Notes under the pieces: generated by a model
The model's input: the letters and a program-made list of their open reading frames with translations, nothing else
Told to the model about the DNA's origin: nothing
Database searches by the model: none
Origin: Verrucomicrobia bacterium UBA6775
GTDB lineage: Bacteria; Verrucomicrobiota; Verrucomicrobiia; Limisphaerales; UBA1096
DNA length: 34,175 bases
Direction of reading: 5' to 3'
NCBI GenBank assembly: GCA_002453165.1
Contig: DKGH01000107.1
Location: 1 to 34,175, forward strand
In this document: positions 32,719 to 34,175 of the stretch, piece by piece
How the letters are laid out: every line of letters starts with the position of its first letter
Numbering within the stretch: position 1 is the first letter of the stretch
Made by a program: the position numbers and the translations under genes

Positions 32719-32728
32719 CTTGGCCAAG
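32719..32728. repeat. CTTGGCCAAG palindrome upstream of cysQ
   Basis: A perfect core preceded by CCG and followed by TG, in the 156-base gap between cysQ and the hrpB-like gene, 35 bases upstream of the cysQ start. Confidence 0.85.
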
Positions 32729-32746
32729 TGCCTTGCCCCCTCATCC

Positions 32747-32782
32747 GGCCTTCGGCCACCTTCTCCCCTGAGGGGGAGAAGG
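32747..32782. repeat. Double-hairpin intergenic repeat after the hrpB-like gene
   Basis: GGCC-TTC-GGCC (32747-32757) is followed by a perfect ten-base stem, CCTTCTCCCC (32759-32768) and GGGGAGAAGG (32773-32782), with the loop TGAG. The wording CCTCATCC...CCTTCTCCCC is that of a dispersed hairpin repeat I recall from many unrelated bacterial genomes. It may also terminate the hrpB-like transcript, although no T-run follows on the minus strand. Confidence 0.6.
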
Positions 32783-32840
32783 AATGGGGCGTTGCATTCG
32801 TGTTCATTGGCGCCCATTCGCGGTTGTTACGTTTTAACAA

Positions 32841-34175
32841 TCATACCCAGCCTACGCCGGGGAATTTGGCCAGCAGGTCTTTCCGGATTCGCGGATACTC
32901 CCGCTGCTTGAATGTCGGCCAGTCGTCGCAAAAATCGATCTTCTTATTTTTCGGGTTCAACAGCTTGAACCGCACGATGTGTTTGCCCTCGCAGAGGGTC
33001 GGGTGCTCGGCGAGCCGGAAGCACTCGTGCAGTTTCACGTGCAGTTCCACCGGGTGCACGTTGCCGTGTTTGTCTGCGGAAACCTCCGGGTACTGCAATC
33101 GCTTGGGCTGTTCGTCGGGCCAGTCGATGGTGGCCGGGGCGAACTCATCGAGCCACTCCCACTGAGCCTCCGGCATGTGCCTGCGAAACGCCGGCTTCAC
33201 GTTGGCTGCCGCCGCCTGCTTGGCCAAGGTCATGCCCTCAAACGCGGCGGCGAGGCAATTCAAAATCGCCGGTTCATCCAGCGGGGGAAACTCCAAATCT
33301 GGCCGGGCGGCACAAAGCCAGTTCAGCCGGTTGATCAGCAACCGGATCGAGTGGTCGAACGATTTGGTCTTGAACCACTCGCGCAGGCAGGCACGGGCGA
33401 GCGCTTGGCCGGCGGCTTTTGCGTCCGGTTCTCGGGCACGATCGCGGCCCAGTTCGAGGTCGCGAAAGCGTGTGATCTCAAACGCCTCGACCCGCTTGGG
33501 GGCGGGGTCAAATTCACACTCCGGCTGGGTGGTGAGTTCGTCGGGAAACAGCTCCCGCACCCAGTCCAACTCGATGGCCGAGGCCATACTGAGCAGCGTC
33601 TGGGCTCGGTTACCCCGCGCGGAGACCTGCCGTATCTCGGCGACGACGAGCAGCGGCGATTGCTGCACGACACTCTCGCGAACCAGTGTGCCGCTTCGGC
33701 CGTGCGGCAGTGTGCAGTGGAGCGTGCCGGTGTCGCGGCGCACGCAGATTTGATCGGCAAACGCGGAGAGGATACAGAACCGCAATGCGGTAGCCTTGGA
33801 GCGATCCGGCTCCGCGTTTTCGTCGGTGGTCATGCCGTGGCGCTTGGCCAAGTGCAGCAGTTGACGAAAGGTCGCCTCGGCCTCGCGGCAGGCGCCGGCG
33901 TGGATGCCGTGTGCCCGGCAGTCGTCGATGTTGTAACGGCGCGCGCGTGCAAACTGCCACGCGCGGATCAGCACCTCGAAGTCGGAGCCGGCCCCGTCGC
34001 GAAACGGTTCCTGCGCGACCTGCACTTTTTTGTCGTCGCGCGCGGATCGGACGAGGATGTCGCGTCCGCTCAGGAAGGCGGCGCACAGGGCGGCCTCGTT
34101 GACGCAGCCACGGCGTCCGCCCTCGATCATCATTCGGGCGAAGCGCGGGTGCATCGGCAGGCGGAGCATCGCCTG
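32841..34175 (-). CDS. hrpB: ATP-dependent helicase HrpB, C-terminal part (5' end outside window)
   Basis: DEAH-box helicase of unknown cellular role. Only the C-terminal 444 residues lie in the window; the frame stays open to the right edge (codons for Gln-Ala precede the first Met), so the RecA-like helicase motifs are outside. The visible part starts AMLRLPMHPRFARMMIEGG, the helicase-associated segment typical of HrpB, and continues with ALCAAFLSGRDILVR and a helical region. The end is the HrpB C-terminal domain: VELHVKLHECFRLAEHPTLC, VRFKLLNPKNKKIDFCDDWP and the final REYPRIRKDLLAKFPGVGWV. It usually ends in a WPDDP-type tail; here it stops at GVGWV. Palindrome copies at 33219 and 33843 are read as LAK. 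Confidence 0.88.
   Translation of the reverse strand, partial: QAMLRLPMHPRFARMMIEGGRRGCVNEAALCAAFLSGRDILVRSARDDKKVQVAQEPFRDGAGSDFEVLIRAWQFARARRYNIDDCRAHGIHAGACREAEATFRQLLHLAKRHGMTTDENAEPDRSKATALRFCILSAFADQICVRRDTGTLHCTLPHGRSGTLVRESVVQQSPLLVVAEIRQVSARGNRAQTLLSMASAIELDWVRELFPDELTTQPECEFDPAPKRVEAFEITRFRDLELGRDRAREPDAKAAGQALARACLREWFKTKSFDHSIRLLINRLNWLCAARPDLEFPPLDEPAILNCLAAAFEGMTLAKQAAAANVKPAFRRHMPEAQWEWLDEFAPATIDWPDEQPKRLQYPEVSADKHGNVHPVELHVKLHECFRLAEHPTLCEGKHIVRFKLLNPKNKKIDFCDDWPTFKQREYPRIRKDLLAKFPGVGWV

Larger units (their letters stand above)
253..33852. repeat. Highly iterated palindrome family CTTGGCCAAG (32 perfect copies)
   Basis: First bases of the perfect 10-bp core: 253, 2594, 2632, 2644, 3481, 3712, 5742, 5816, 5919, 8486, 8847, 11195, 13299, 13391, 15425, 17295, 18529, 18664, 21223, 21338, 23628, 25338, 25889, 28319, 28525, 28652, 28927, 30912, 32273, 32719, 33219 and 33843. 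The usual extended form is CGCTTGGCCAAGCG. Twenty-seven are in genes and five between genes. At least a dozen one-mismatch copies also occur (for example 2703, 3551, 9676, 11343, 15466, 25350, 28915, 31825, 31880). A random 10-mer of this composition would be expected about 0.04 times in a window this size (rough estimate). Counted by eye, so one or two may be missed. Confidence 0.93.

Noticed and set aside
253..33852. LGQA or LAKR as a conserved protein motif or targeting tag
   Set aside because: The same DNA occurs between genes and is read in two different frames on both strands, so the signal belongs to the DNA and not to the proteins.
253..33852. CRISPR-like array made of the repeated palindrome
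   Set aside because: Copies are scattered at irregular distances through genes, with no constant spacer length and no cas genes in the window.

Overview
The window most likely comes from the chromosome of a Verrucomicrobiota bacterium, probably of the Pedosphaerales/Limisphaerales type. The reasons are a GC-rich Gram-negative gene set with few Shine-Dalgarno sites, a DUF1559-like pseudopilin, a Tat-exported Gfo/Idh/MocA oxidoreductase, very large secreted proteins built from Ig, InlB-type B-repeat and LamG modules, and a compact SUF operon. This assignment is inference from gene style; no marker gene was compared.

Layout from left to right. The end of an Ala/Pro/Glu/Lys-rich protein overlaps a type II secretion/type IV pilus secretin (178-2457), whose last two thirds are strikingly AT-rich. 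Glycogen synthase (2507-3913) and seryl-tRNA synthetase (4099-5406) follow on the minus strand. A divergent promoter region leads into a 3656-residue secreted modular protein (5529-16499), followed 16 bases later by a pseudopilin (16516-17292). A Gfo/Idh/MocA oxidoreductase (minus) and a secreted 858-residue protein with an internal tandem duplication (plus) flank a shared intergenic region. Next come a P-II protein with a near-consensus sigma-54 promoter (minus), the lipid II flippase MurJ and the formyl-tetrahydrofolate deformylase PurU (plus).

From 24549 to 31810 a minus-strand operon with nearly every junction overlapping or abutting encodes a Fur-family regulator, SufB, SufC, SufD, SufE, SufT, SufS, a rhodanese-like protein lacking the catalytic cysteine, and an IscU/NifU-type scaffold. 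This is a complete iron-sulfur cluster assembly pathway: sulfur mobilisation (SufS, SufE), scaffold (SufBCD, IscU-like), maturation (SufT) and metal or redox regulation (Fur-type). A 7-1-7 inverted repeat lies directly upstream of the regulator gene. CysQ and the C-terminal part of an HrpB-type helicase close the window.

The most remarkable signal is not a gene. A 10-bp perfect palindrome, CTTGGCCAAG, usually extended to CGCTTGGCCAAGCG, occurs 32 times by my hand count, about once per kilobase, where chance would give far fewer than one. It lies in genes and in intergenic regions. Inside genes it is read only as Leu-Gly-Gln-Ala or Leu-Ala-Lys, never in the Trp-Pro frame. It tends to form 12-bp tandem doublets, which keep the reading frame. 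It behaves like the cyanobacterial HIP1 palindrome or a DNA uptake sequence, and I know of no description of this motif.
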